Source of the DNA: Pseudoalteromonas luteoviolacea NCIMB 1942
Lineage (GTDB): Bacteria > Pseudomonadota > Gammaproteobacteria > Enterobacterales > Alteromonadaceae
Assembly (NCBI RefSeq): GCF_001625595.1
Contig: NZ_AUXT01000171.1
Span: 1-64,000, forward strand
Length of the DNA stretch: 64,000 nt
Direction: 5' to 3'
The translations under genes were made by a program, and so were the position numbers. Below, in pieces: positions 10,196 through 18,226 of this stretch. How positions within the stretch are numbered: position 1 is the stretch's first letter; each line of letters opens with the position of its first letter. The notes under the pieces are model-generated. The model was not told the origin of the DNA and did no database searches. It saw only the letters and a program-made list of their open reading frames with translations.

Positions 10196-11290
10196 GTGTC
10201 AAGGAAAGGGTCTAATCTACCTAACACAATGCAGCTAAAAATTTTTATTAAAACTACTTGGCTAAGTTGGTGGATGGGTGTGCTTTGTTTTCCTATTTTT
10301 GGTCATTCATCAACTGTGTACACGCTTACGCCTGAACAGTCCGCAAGTGTGCAAGATGCGAGGTTGACAGCCGCCATGGCGTGGCATGGCTCCAGTCCTT
10401 GGATAAGTGCCGTTACTAGAGGGGCGAAAGCGGAATTTAAACGCTTAGGCATAAACGTCATTGCCGTGACTGAGGCGCACTATGATCCAGCCAAACAAGT
10501 TTCTGATTTAGAGACTTTAATGGCATTAAAGCCCGATATTTTGCTTTCATTGAGTGTAGATAGCATGAGCACAAAACCAAGTTATCTGCAGTTGGTTAAG
10601 TCAGGAGCTAAACTTGTACTGCTTAGCAACCCGATTTCAGGCTTTAGGCACGGTGTTGATTTTGCTGGTATTGTCAAAGACGATGTGAAAGGGATGGGAG
10701 AGGCCGCTGCTGAGTTGGTTGCTAACGCCATTTTTGACAAAGGTCGAATTGGGGTGATTTATCATGAAGCTAATTACCCCATAACAAATCAACGTGATAG
10801 CGCATTTAGGGAAGCGCTTAAGCGTTATCCAGAAATTGAAATTGTAAGCGAAAAAGGATTTATTAAAAAAAATCAAACGGCTCAGCTTGCTGCTGCGATG
10901 ATGATTCAACACGACAATATTGATGCAATATATGTGTCTTGGGATGCTGCTGCTGAAGGGGTCATAGAGGCACTGCGTATAAGTGGTCATAAAGACACTA
11001 AAGTGATCGCTCATGACTTGGGAGTAAACAATTTAATTGATATGGCGCTGGGTGGAAATATGTACGGCACAGTTTCCGATAGGCCAAATGAAATGGGAAA
11101 ATTAATGGCAAGGATTGGTGCCGGGGCGGCAATTGGTATAGATACCCCGCTATATACACAAGTTCACTTTAACGCCGTGACACGAGAAAATATTGCGCTA
11201 TCTTGGCAAATAGCCTTCGCAACCGAGTTACCTAAGTTACTGCAACAAGTGTTGAAGCAGAGAGAGCAGGTGAAGGTGCCTAAATTATGA
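10196..11290 (+). CDS. sugar ABC transporter periplasmic substrate-binding protein
   Basis: A 364-residue binding protein of the RbsB/type I periplasmic fold. The start is GTG with AAAGGA seven bases upstream; an in-frame ATG (MQLK, 10229) is an alternative. A signal peptide ends near FGHSSTVY. The mature part has AMAWHGSSPWISAVTRGAKAEF, LKPDILLSLSVD, a hinge-like DAIYVSWDAAAEGVIEAL and VIAHDLGVNN, as in ribose, xylose and galactose binders. Its stop overlaps the permease start as ATGA. The sugar cannot be read from the sequence, and no sugar kinase or isomerase lies nearby. Confidence 0.88.
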   Translation: MSRKGSNLPNTMQLKIFIKTTWLSWWMGVLCFPIFGHSSTVYTLTPEQSASVQDARLTAAMAWHGSSPWISAVTRGAKAEFKRLGINVIAVTEAHYDPAKQVSDLETLMALKPDILLSLSVDSMSTKPSYLQLVKSGAKLVLLSNPISGFRHGVDFAGIVKDDVKGMGEAAAELVANAIFDKGRIGVIYHEANYPITNQRDSAFREALKRYPEIEIVSEKGFIKKNQTAQLAAAMMIQHDNIDAIYVSWDAAAEGVIEALRISGHKDTKVIAHDLGVNNLIDMALGGNMYGTVSDRPNEMGKLMARIGAGAAIGIDTPLYTQVHFNAVTRENIALSWQIAFATELPKLLQQVLKQREQVKVPKL

Positions 11291-12225
11291 GGTTGAGTGC
11301 ACAGGTGACAGCAAAGACGTTGGTGTATTATACATTTGCATTGACTGTGGTTATTTTCACTTTTGTTTTGCACAGCAGTGCATTTTTTTCGATAGAGAAT
11401 TGGCTTAATATCGTGCGTCAAACCGCGCCTATTGTGATCATGGCTATCGGGTTGAATTTCGCGTTGTCTGCTGGGCAGCTTGACCTCTCTATAGGTGCTG
11501 TGGTGGCTTTGTCTGGCTTGGTGGCTGCGTTGCTGTTACCTGAGTATGGTTTGATTATTGCCTCAGTGGTTGCTCTGAGTTTAGGAGGTGCGATTGGCGC
11601 GTTTAATGGCTACCTTTCACTGCGTTTGGCAGTTCCTTCTTTGATTGTTACTTTGGGGACTATGGTGTTTCTGAATGGCTTCGTACGTTACTTATCAGGG
11701 CTTGAATCCATTCCCATTTTGAATGAATCCTTTTTGATTCTCTTTGGTGGTGGCAGCATTTTTGGTGTACCAACACTGTTAATTTGGGTTTTGGGTATCG
11801 CTGTAAGTGTTTATTGTGTGTTTAGTTATGTACAGCTAGGTAGGCATTTATTAGCAACTGGAGCAAACGCAAATGCGGCTCGGGCTATGGGAGTCAACAC
11901 AATCAAGGTGCGCATCATTGCAATGTCCCTGTCGGGTTTTTTTGCTGCTTTAGCAGGTTTGCTCTATGCGGGGAGAATGCAAAGTGCGCGTTACACATTG
12001 GGTGAGTTTGAATTCATAACGGTGATAGCTGCCATTGCGATAGGTGGGTGTAGTCTATTGGGTGGGCAAGTAAGTATTTGGGGGACGGTGTTAGGCGTTT
12101 GGCTCATTGGCATTCTGAATAATGGGTTGATTTTGTCTGGGTTTTCCAGCAATGCTCAGATGATGATGAAAGGTATTATCCTCATTGTCGCAGTCGGTAT
12201 TACTTTTAGGACTCGTAAGCAATGA
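11287..12225 (+). CDS. sugar ABC transporter permease (RbsC family)
   Basis: A 312-residue, very hydrophobic inner-membrane protein with about eight to ten helices. Family landmarks are APIVIMAIGLNFALSAGQLDLSIGAVVALSG near residue 50, a LGTMVFLNGF helix, the EAA-like loop RHLLATGANANAARAMGVN, and FEFITVIAAIAIGGCSLLGG, all typical of BPD_transp_2 permeases of the ribose class. It is coupled by ATGA overlaps to the binding-protein gene before it and the ATPase gene after it, so the three make one importer. Confidence 0.92.
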   Translation: MRLSAQVTAKTLVYYTFALTVVIFTFVLHSSAFFSIENWLNIVRQTAPIVIMAIGLNFALSAGQLDLSIGAVVALSGLVAALLLPEYGLIIASVVALSLGGAIGAFNGYLSLRLAVPSLIVTLGTMVFLNGFVRYLSGLESIPILNESFLILFGGGSIFGVPTLLIWVLGIAVSVYCVFSYVQLGRHLLATGANANAARAMGVNTIKVRIIAMSLSGFFAALAGLLYAGRMQSARYTLGEFEFITVIAAIAIGGCSLLGGQVSIWGTVLGVWLIGILNNGLILSGFSSNAQMMMKGIILIVAVGITFRTRKQ

Positions 12226-13007
12226 TACGTACGGCATTAGATCAAATTGCTTTGCAGGTAGTGGATTTACACAAATGTTTTGAGGATTCACATGTCCTAC
12301 GAGGAGTCAGTTTCACAGCGAATAGAGGAGAAATTGTCGCCCTGCTAGGTGACAATGGCGCAGGAAAGTCAACACTCGTCAATTGCCTTGCCGGAAAGTT
12401 ACTACCTACCGAAGGCGAGATCCTGATAAATGGTACCAAGCAAATTATTAACTCTCCAAATACAGCACAAAACTTGGGGATCTCAGTTGTTTATCAAGAT
12501 TTAGCGTTGATAAAGGAAATGAGTGTTGTTGAGAACTTGTTTTTAAATAGGGAGATAAGGCACCGTAATACCCTTTTGAATCGACTTGGTTGGTTAGATA
12601 AAAAAGCAATGGCAATGCGAGCTAAAAAGTTGTTACGGCGCTTGGGGAGTGCGGGCATTGAGTTAGGATTACCGGTATCGATGCTTTCTGGCGGGCAGCG
12701 ACAAATTGTGGCTTTGATCCGTGCAGTGAATGCTGGCGCGAATATTATTGTTATGGATGAGCCAACAGCAGCATTGGGAAATGAGCAGTGTAACCATGTC
12801 ATCAGGTTAATACGCCTATTGAGCTCCCAAGGAGTCACTACTATCTTGATTAGCCACGATTTAGGGCAAGTGGCCAAGTTATGTGATCGGGCTGTGGTAC
12901 TATATCAAGGTCAAACTGTAGCAGATGTTGCTGTCAAAGATGTAGCGCAATTAGAGCTACTCGCGTTGATGAGTGGCGCAGAGTGCAGTGGTATTTCAGC
13001 TAATTAA
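12222..13007 (+). CDS. sugar ABC transporter ATP-binding protein, single-domain
   Basis: A 261-residue ATPase with Walker A GDNGAGKST, Q-loop VVYQDLALIKEMSVVENLFL, signature LSGGQRQ, Walker B IIVMDEPTAALG and the switch ISHD. Sequence blocks match the N-terminal half of RbsA. RbsA-type ATPases usually have two fused ATPase halves of about 500 residues. This one is a single half, as in the FrcA fructose type, and would have to work as a homodimer. The start overlaps the permease stop by four bases. Confidence 0.92.
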   Translation: MIRTALDQIALQVVDLHKCFEDSHVLRGVSFTANRGEIVALLGDNGAGKSTLVNCLAGKLLPTEGEILINGTKQIINSPNTAQNLGISVVYQDLALIKEMSVVENLFLNREIRHRNTLLNRLGWLDKKAMAMRAKKLLRRLGSAGIELGLPVSMLSGGQRQIVALIRAVNAGANIIVMDEPTAALGNEQCNHVIRLIRLLSSQGVTTILISHDLGQVAKLCDRAVVLYQGQTVADVAVKDVAQLELLALMSGAECSGISAN

Positions 13008-13030
13008 GTCAGCTGGTATAAGGGTTAAAT

Positions 13031-13348
13031 ATGGAGTACTTTGAGGCACTAAGTGCATTTGCGCGTTGTAGTGTGGAAAAGAGCGAGGCGATGTCTGTCT
13101 TGGCAAAAACAGCAGATGGCAGTGGCTCATTTCAGGTAACACTACCTATGTTTAAAGTGGTATTGAAGCAGGCTTTAAATGACGAGTTAAGCTTTGATGA
13201 ACTGGAGTTCTGGGCATCAGTTTTACTGCAACGTGAAGACTATCAGGTGGAGGCAATTGAGGGTAGTTTATATGCATTATCTGAGCCCTACTTGATGGGC
13301 GGGTTGGATAAGGCCAAAATAGCGCGGCTATTAGCATTGCTAGATTGA
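13031..13348 (+). CDS. small protein of unknown function after the ABC importer
   Basis: A 105-residue, acidic, probably all-helical cytoplasmic protein with no signal peptide. I do not recognise the family. Features include ELSFDELEFWASVLLQRED and a Leu-rich end (KIARLLALLD). AAGGG lies seven bases before the ATG, 23 bases after the ATPase stop, so it is likely part of the importer operon. The next gene, fbp, is convergent. It could be an accessory factor of the importer, or simply the last gene of the transcript. Confidence 0.65.
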   Translation: MEYFEALSAFARCSVEKSEAMSVLAKTADGSGSFQVTLPMFKVVLKQALNDELSFDELEFWASVLLQREDYQVEAIEGSLYALSEPYLMGGLDKAKIARLLALLD

Positions 13349-13363
13349 CCTATTTGGTGGTTG

Positions 13364-14332
13364 TTACTTGTGATACGTCACACAAGTTTCCACTTCGTTC
13401 TTAGAGCCTAAGATTACTGCAACACGCTGGTGGATTTCCTGTGGTTCAATATCCAGAATACGTGCTTCACCAGTGTGAGCAAGCCCACCAGCTTGTTCAA
13501 CAAGCATTGCCATAGGATTAGCTTCATAAAGTAATCTAAGCTTGTACGGCTTTTCTGGGTTTTTGGTATCAGCAGGATAGGTAAATAGTCCTCCGCGACA
13601 TAATACTCGGTGCACATCTCCAACCATTGCTGCTATCCAGCGCATGTTGAAGTTTTTCTGGCGCGGCCCTTCGCGACCAGCTAACAAATCTGCAATGTAG
13701 TCTTTCATCGCTGGCTGCCAATGACGCTGGTTAGACGCATTAATTGCGAACTCTTGTGTATCTTCAGGGATTTTCGCAAAGTCCTCAGTTAATAGGAAGC
13801 TGCCATGGGTTTTGTCTAACGTGAATATACGCGTTCCTTTACCAGTGGTCAGTGCCAATGTAGTCGAAGGGCCGTACAGTACATAACCTGCGGCAATTTG
13901 GTTTTTGCCGGGTTGCATGAAGATGGCTGGATCAGCAGCATCTGACCCCTCTGGTGCTTCCATAATCGAGAATATGGTGCCAACTAAAGAGTTAATGTCG
14001 GTGTTTGATGAGCCATCTAGAGGATCAAATGAGACAATAAATTTTGCATCTGGATTACCCGCTACTGTGTAATCTTCTTCTTCTGAGGCAATCGCTTTAA
14101 CATAGCCTGACTCAAGCAAGATGTCTTTAATTAGTTGATTAGACAGTACATCTAGCTTCTTTTGCGTCTCTCCTTGAATATTTTCATCCAAAGTTGAACC
14201 TAATACACCAGATAGTGCACCTTGTCCCACGCGAAAAGAGATTTCTTTACAAGCGGCTAAGAGAGTACGGATCAGAGAAACTAATTCTCTAGAACACCCA
14301 TCTTCAAATAACACCGGCGGTAATCTACGCAT
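13364..14332 (-). CDS. fbp: fructose-1,6-bisphosphatase class I
   Basis: A 322-residue gluconeogenic enzyme that hydrolyses fructose 1,6-bisphosphate to fructose 6-phosphate. Metal and substrate residues are clear: [51 protein letters not shown] and [15 protein letters not shown]. The length agrees with E. coli Fbp (332). It is a single gene, divergent from the metalloprotease gene. Confidence 0.96.
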   Translation of the reverse strand: MRRLPPVLFEDGCSRELVSLIRTLLAACKEISFRVGQGALSGVLGSTLDENIQGETQKKLDVLSNQLIKDILLESGYVKAIASEEEDYTVAGNPDAKFIVSFDPLDGSSNTDINSLVGTIFSIMEAPEGSDAADPAIFMQPGKNQIAAGYVLYGPSTTLALTTGKGTRIFTLDKTHGSFLLTEDFAKIPEDTQEFAINASNQRHWQPAMKDYIADLLAGREGPRQKNFNMRWIAAMVGDVHRVLCRGGLFTYPADTKNPEKPYKLRLLYEANPMAMLVEQAGGLAHTGEARILDIEPQEIHQRVAVILGSKNEVETCVTYHK

Positions 14333-14427
14333 ATTTTAAATCCTGATAACGTTTGTCGGGCCGCAGTGAAGTGTATGTGAGAGTGTCACTGCAGGCTGCG
14401 CTTAATTTCGTCTTGATTCACTGTTTT

Positions 14428-14437
14428 TTGTATACAA
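14428..14437. promoter_or_regulatory. palindrome TTGTATACAA between fbp and the metalloprotease gene
   Basis: A perfect 10-base palindrome, followed by TTTATATAC, in the 160-base divergent gap. GntR-family regulators often bind sites of this shape, but nothing here ties it to a named regulator, and an AT-rich gap can hold such a sequence by chance. Confidence 0.2.
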
Positions 14438-14492
14438 TTTTATATACTAGGTAAAAAACAATCACAAAACATGAAATAACAAAGACACAATT

Positions 14493-16919
14493 ATGATAAA
14501 GAGACGTATGACACCTTACCTCGTTTCGACTTTGTTACTGCCTATGATAACGCATGCTCAGGCAGCAATTAAGTCCATAGACGAATTTACTGATAAGTTT
14601 AATCATTTTCCGGGCTATTATTCGTTTTACAGTGATAAAAGCAGCGGAAAAATCTACTTAGATGTAGATAAACTTTCGCAGCCATTCTTATTACAGCATA
14701 GTTTGCCTTATGGAGTTGGTTCAAATGACATCGGATTAGATAGAGGTCAGTTAGGTGGCACGCACCTTGTTCAATTTGAACGATTTGGTGATAAAGTCAT
14801 GCTTCGAGCCAACAACACTTACTACCGTGCTAGTGCTGATAACAGTGCAGAGCAACAAAGTGTGAAAGAAGCGTTTGCTTCAAGTATTTTGCAAGGCTTT
14901 AAGGTTGTCGCGGAGGACTCAGACAGTGTGCTTATTGATTACACCCCTTATTTGCTGTCGGACGTGCATGGTGTAAGTCGCCGCTTAAAAGCCACTCAGC
15001 AGGGCAGTTATAACCTTGATAAAAATCGCAGTGCGGTATATTCACAACGCTCAAAAGCATTTGTAAAAAACACGGAGTTAGAAGCGGTACTAACGTTTAA
15101 AGGTGAAGACCCCGGAAAATATGTACGTCAAGCAGTTGCCGACCCTTATGCGATTACCGTACACCAAAGGCACTCGTTGATAGCATTGCCTGATGAAAAC
15201 TACACGCCGCGTCAATTTCATCCTCAATCTGGCTTTTGGAGTATTGAGCACAAAGACTATTCTGCGCCACTGGGTGAGTCTATGTATGTACGATACATCC
15301 CGCGTCATCGTCTAGAAAAGAAAGATCCAACGGCAAAAATATCCGAAGCGGTAAAACCGATTGTCTACTATTTGGATCCAGGTGTACCAGAGCCAGTGAG
15401 AACGGCTTTACTTGATGGCGCTCGCTGGTGGGAGCAAGCCTTTGAAGCCGCAGGCTATAAAGATGCATTTCAGGTTAAAGTATTACCAGAACACGCCGAT
15501 CCAATGGATGTGCGCTATAACGTGATCCAATGGGTTCACAGGGCTACTCGTGGATGGTCATATGGTGCATCTGTGGTAGACCCTCGTAGTGGTGAAATTA
15601 TTAAGGGTCACGTGACCTTAGGGTCGCTTCGTGTACGTCAAGACATTCTTATTGCAGAGGCGCTAGCTGCCCCCTTTATGAAAGGTGATGAGGTAACTCA
15701 ACGACTGCATGAAATGGCATTGGACCGTATTCGTCAGCTCAGTGCCCATGAAATCGGTCATACTTTAGGTATTGCGCACAACTTTGCCGCTTCAGGTGAC
15801 GGGCGAGCTTCTGTGATGGACTATCCACACCCATTAGTACAGTTTGATGCTCAAGGTAAACTTGACGTCAGTGAAGGCTATGCGAAAGGCATAGGCACTT
15901 GGGATATTCAAGCTGTAAAGTTTGGCTACAGTGATTTCTCAGCTATCAATGAAGCTGAAGCACTCAGTGGTGTTATTCAGGAAACCAAAGATCTTGGTCT
16001 GGGGTATATATCCGATGCCGATGCGAGACCGAAAGGCGGGGCGCACCCGGGTGCCCACTTGTGGGACAATGGCGCGGATCCTGCCACAGAGCTGCGCAGA
16101 GTGCTGGGTATTCGCAAGCAAGCTCTGGCGCAATTTGGTATAAATAACATTCAAAATGGGGTTGCGTTATCTCAACTTGAAGAGAAGCTCGTTCCGCTTT
16201 ATTTGTTCCATCGCTATCAAGTTGAGTCTGTAGTTAAGCTTATCGGTGGTGTTGATTATCACTATGAAGTGCGTGGAGAGGGATCATTGAAAGGTGCTGA
16301 AGTTGTGGCGAAGTCAGAGCAGGCTGATGCATTGAATGCGCTTCTAGAAACGTTAACGCCCGAAGCTTTGGCTATTCCTGAATCAGTACTGGCGGTTATA
16401 CCACCTAAAGCTTATGGTGAATCTCGTAACCGTGAAAGTGTGCATGGTCGAACAGGCTTGCCGTTGGATGCGATGGCTTTGCCTGAAATGGTAAGTTTAC
16501 ATACACTAGATCTGTTATTAAATGCAGAGCGTTTAAATCGTGTTGCCCAGCAATACGCAAGAAACACCAAGTATCTTGGTAGTAATGAACTATTGATCAA
16601 GCTACACCAAGCCGTGTTTAAATCTACTGCTAGCTCTCCAATGGCCAAAAAATTGAACGAGCGAGTTCAATATTTGACAGCACATAGAATGGCTGCGCTT
16701 AGTGCCAGTTCAAAAGTTGACCCAGAAGTTCAAGCACAATTACGTTATTACTTGCAGCAAGTGGCTGATGAGTATACGGAACAGTCTATGTTCTCAAGCA
16801 CAGATGAATCAAAGGCGTTTGAACAATATTTAGGGGAACATATTCAATACTTTTTAAAACGAGGTAAGTGGTCAGAGAGCTTTAAACCGCTTGCTATGCC
16901 ACCGGGTTCTCCAATTTAA
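14493..16919 (+). CDS. secreted zinc-dependent metalloprotease (DUF5117/DUF4953 type)
   Basis: An 808-residue exported protein with a signal peptide ending near HAQA/AIK. After a beta-rich N-terminal domain (DUF5117-like: FPGYYSFY, GKIYLDVDKLSQPFLL, SLPYGVGSNDIGLDRGQL) comes the catalytic domain with HEIGHTLGIAHNF at 419-431, a HExxHxxGxxH metzincin zinc site, and then SVMDYPHP, which supplies the Met-turn-like SVMDYP. The C-terminal helical part matches the DUF4953 region. Such proteins are common in marine Alteromonadales and their targets are unknown. A strong terminator follows directly. Confidence 0.88.
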   Translation: MIKRRMTPYLVSTLLLPMITHAQAAIKSIDEFTDKFNHFPGYYSFYSDKSSGKIYLDVDKLSQPFLLQHSLPYGVGSNDIGLDRGQLGGTHLVQFERFGDKVMLRANNTYYRASADNSAEQQSVKEAFASSILQGFKVVAEDSDSVLIDYTPYLLSDVHGVSRRLKATQQGSYNLDKNRSAVYSQRSKAFVKNTELEAVLTFKGEDPGKYVRQAVADPYAITVHQRHSLIALPDENYTPRQFHPQSGFWSIEHKDYSAPLGESMYVRYIPRHRLEKKDPTAKISEAVKPIVYYLDPGVPEPVRTALLDGARWWEQAFEAAGYKDAFQVKVLPEHADPMDVRYNVIQWVHRATRGWSYGASVVDPRSGEIIKGHVTLGSLRVRQDILIAEALAAPFMKGDEVTQRLHEMALDRIRQLSAHEIGHTLGIAHNFAASGDGRASVMDYPHPLVQFDAQGKLDVSEGYAKGIGTWDIQAVKFGYSDFSAINEAEALSGVIQETKDLGLGYISDADARPKGGAHPGAHLWDNGADPATELRRVLGIRKQALAQFGINNIQNGVALSQLEEKLVPLYLFHRYQVESVVKLIGGVDYHYEVRGEGSLKGAEVVAKSEQADALNALLETLTPEALAIPESVLAVIPPKAYGESRNRESVHGRTGLPLDAMALPEMVSLHTLDLLLNAERLNRVAQQYARNTKYLGSNELLIKLHQAVFKSTASSPMAKKLNERVQYLTAHRMAALSASSKVDPEVQAQLRYYLQQVADEYTEQSMFSSTDESKAFEQYLGEHIQYFLKRGKWSESFKPLAMPPGSPI

Positions 16920-16924
16920 GCCAT

Positions 16925-16951
16925 AAAAAAAGCCCCATTGAGGGGCTTTTT
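16925..16951. terminator. bidirectional Rho-independent terminator
   Basis: Arms AGCCCC and GGGGCT flanked by an A-run and a T-run. It serves the metalloprotease gene and, read on the other strand, the convergent MTHFR-fold gene. Confidence 0.9.
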
Positions 16952-16977
16952 ACTACGAATCTTTAACTAATAACTGT

Positions 16978-17934
16978 TTAAGCGATTTGCTTTTCTGCCA
17001 ATTTCAATTCCATGGTAGCTTTCAATAATCGATATAAATTAATCGCAGCATCAATTTCTTCTTTGCGATTGGTTAAACTTTCAATGTTTAGTCCAAGAGG
17101 CACATCGAGCTGAGCACAGCTGCGTAAGATTAAATCCAAGTTCTCACGGCAGATCTTAATCGACTCTTTCAATGTATTGTCTGAATCTAACATACGCCAC
17201 TTGGTTGCTTCTGGTACTGAAATACCCAGCCACTGCATAAACTGCAATGTTTTCTCACCACCGCATGGGGTAAAAGTTAAAATAATACGCTTGGGTTCAA
17301 TGCCCTTCTGGCGACATGTGCGTACATAGCTTGTTAGCAGATCTATGGTTGCTTGCGCGTCATAAACGGCTTGAGAAATAAAGAACTCGCATCCTTGTGT
17401 TGTTTTGTCAATTAAGCGCTCATGCTCATTTCGTTTACTGGCATGGCGCTCGGCAATCGTCACACCGCCAAGAAAGAAGTCATCTTGATGGTCACGTAAC
17501 GTTTGGTATGCATCTGGCAAACTTAACTTAATATCCCCTTTGGACGATGGGCTACCAACAAGCACCAGATTACTTAATCCAAAATCTTGTTTTGTTTTAT
17601 GCAACCATTGTGTGAATTCACCTTGATCTCTTTGCGCAACACTTTTATAGGTGATTACATCTAATTTAGATAGCTCGCTAACCACTTGGCTATATTCACA
17701 AGGATCAACGGTCTGTTTAAATGGGAATGGGCGAGGTACATCCGTGCGACTACTTTCATCTTGAATATCGTAAATAACAACACCGTCATATTCAATTTCA
17801 TGTAGCCGATTCAGTAGTTTAGTGGCAATGGTTTGTACTTGTTCTTTATCGGTACCCAGCTTTGGAGGTGTGGTTCCGATTAAATATACCCCTTGATTCG
17901 GGTCTAAGATTTTCTCTTGCAGTGATAATGCCAT
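16978..17934 (-). CDS. MTHFR-fold protein (divergent MetF family), MetJ-controlled
   Basis: A 318-residue protein. I choose the ATG at 17934 (MALSLQEK); the longest frame begins with TTG. By eye it aligns with MetF (methylenetetrahydrofolate reductase): LIGTTPPK with FEFFPPRT, NLVLVGSPSSKGD with RHIVALRGDLPPG, ERHASKRNEHERLIDK with the PEVHPEA block, and FFISQAVYD with ITQFFFD. The first two show that E. coli catalytic Glu28 and flavin-side Asp120 have no acidic counterpart here (Gly and Ser). A perfect met box 53 bases upstream ties it to methionine and one-carbon metabolism. It may be an unusual reductase, may bind folate or flavin in another reaction, or may be non-catalytic. Confidence 0.75.
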   Translation of the reverse strand: MALSLQEKILDPNQGVYLIGTTPPKLGTDKEQVQTIATKLLNRLHEIEYDGVVIYDIQDESSRTDVPRPFPFKQTVDPCEYSQVVSELSKLDVITYKSVAQRDQGEFTQWLHKTKQDFGLSNLVLVGSPSSKGDIKLSLPDAYQTLRDHQDDFFLGGVTIAERHASKRNEHERLIDKTTQGCEFFISQAVYDAQATIDLLTSYVRTCRQKGIEPKRIILTFTPCGGEKTLQFMQWLGISVPEATKWRMLDSDNTLKESIKICRENLDLILRSCAQLDVPLGLNIESLTNRKEEIDAAINLYRLLKATMELKLAEKQIA

Positions 17935-17986
17935 GGTCCTCATTCCTGCCAATTCGTAGTTTCTGGTGTAAATATAGCAGCCACTT

Positions 17987-18002
17987 AGACGTCTAGATAG
18001 AT
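17987..18002. promoter_or_regulatory. MetJ operator (tandem met boxes)
   Basis: AGACGTCT at 17987-17994 is a perfect match to the met box consensus. It is followed directly by a weaker second box, AGATAGAT, at 17995-18002; MetJ binds tandem 8-base boxes. A TATATT -10-like sequence for the minus-strand gene lies at about 17970-17975, so the boxes would cover the -35 region. The site lies between the MTHFR-fold gene and the M16 peptidase gene and is much closer to the former. Confidence 0.75.
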
Positions 18003-18226
18003 TTTTATTAATGAAAGAAATTCAATTAACTTGAATTAAATTCATGGTGTGGTGTCGTAGCGCTATTTTGTACTTATGTCTTCAGTACTTAGAATTTTTG
18101 GCTATTTTTGAATTTTTGTCGTGATAATGCAGATTTATTGAGGCATTAATGCATAATTGTGTCACTGACAAGCGCTTACAAAATTACGTGCATAAAAAAA
18201 CATCAAGAAAAAGACTAGGGACACAT

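Noticed and set aside
18149..18226. Longer N-terminus for the M16 peptidase
   Set aside because: The extra residues are basic and would mask a textbook lipoprotein signal peptide that has its own ribosome site at 18227.
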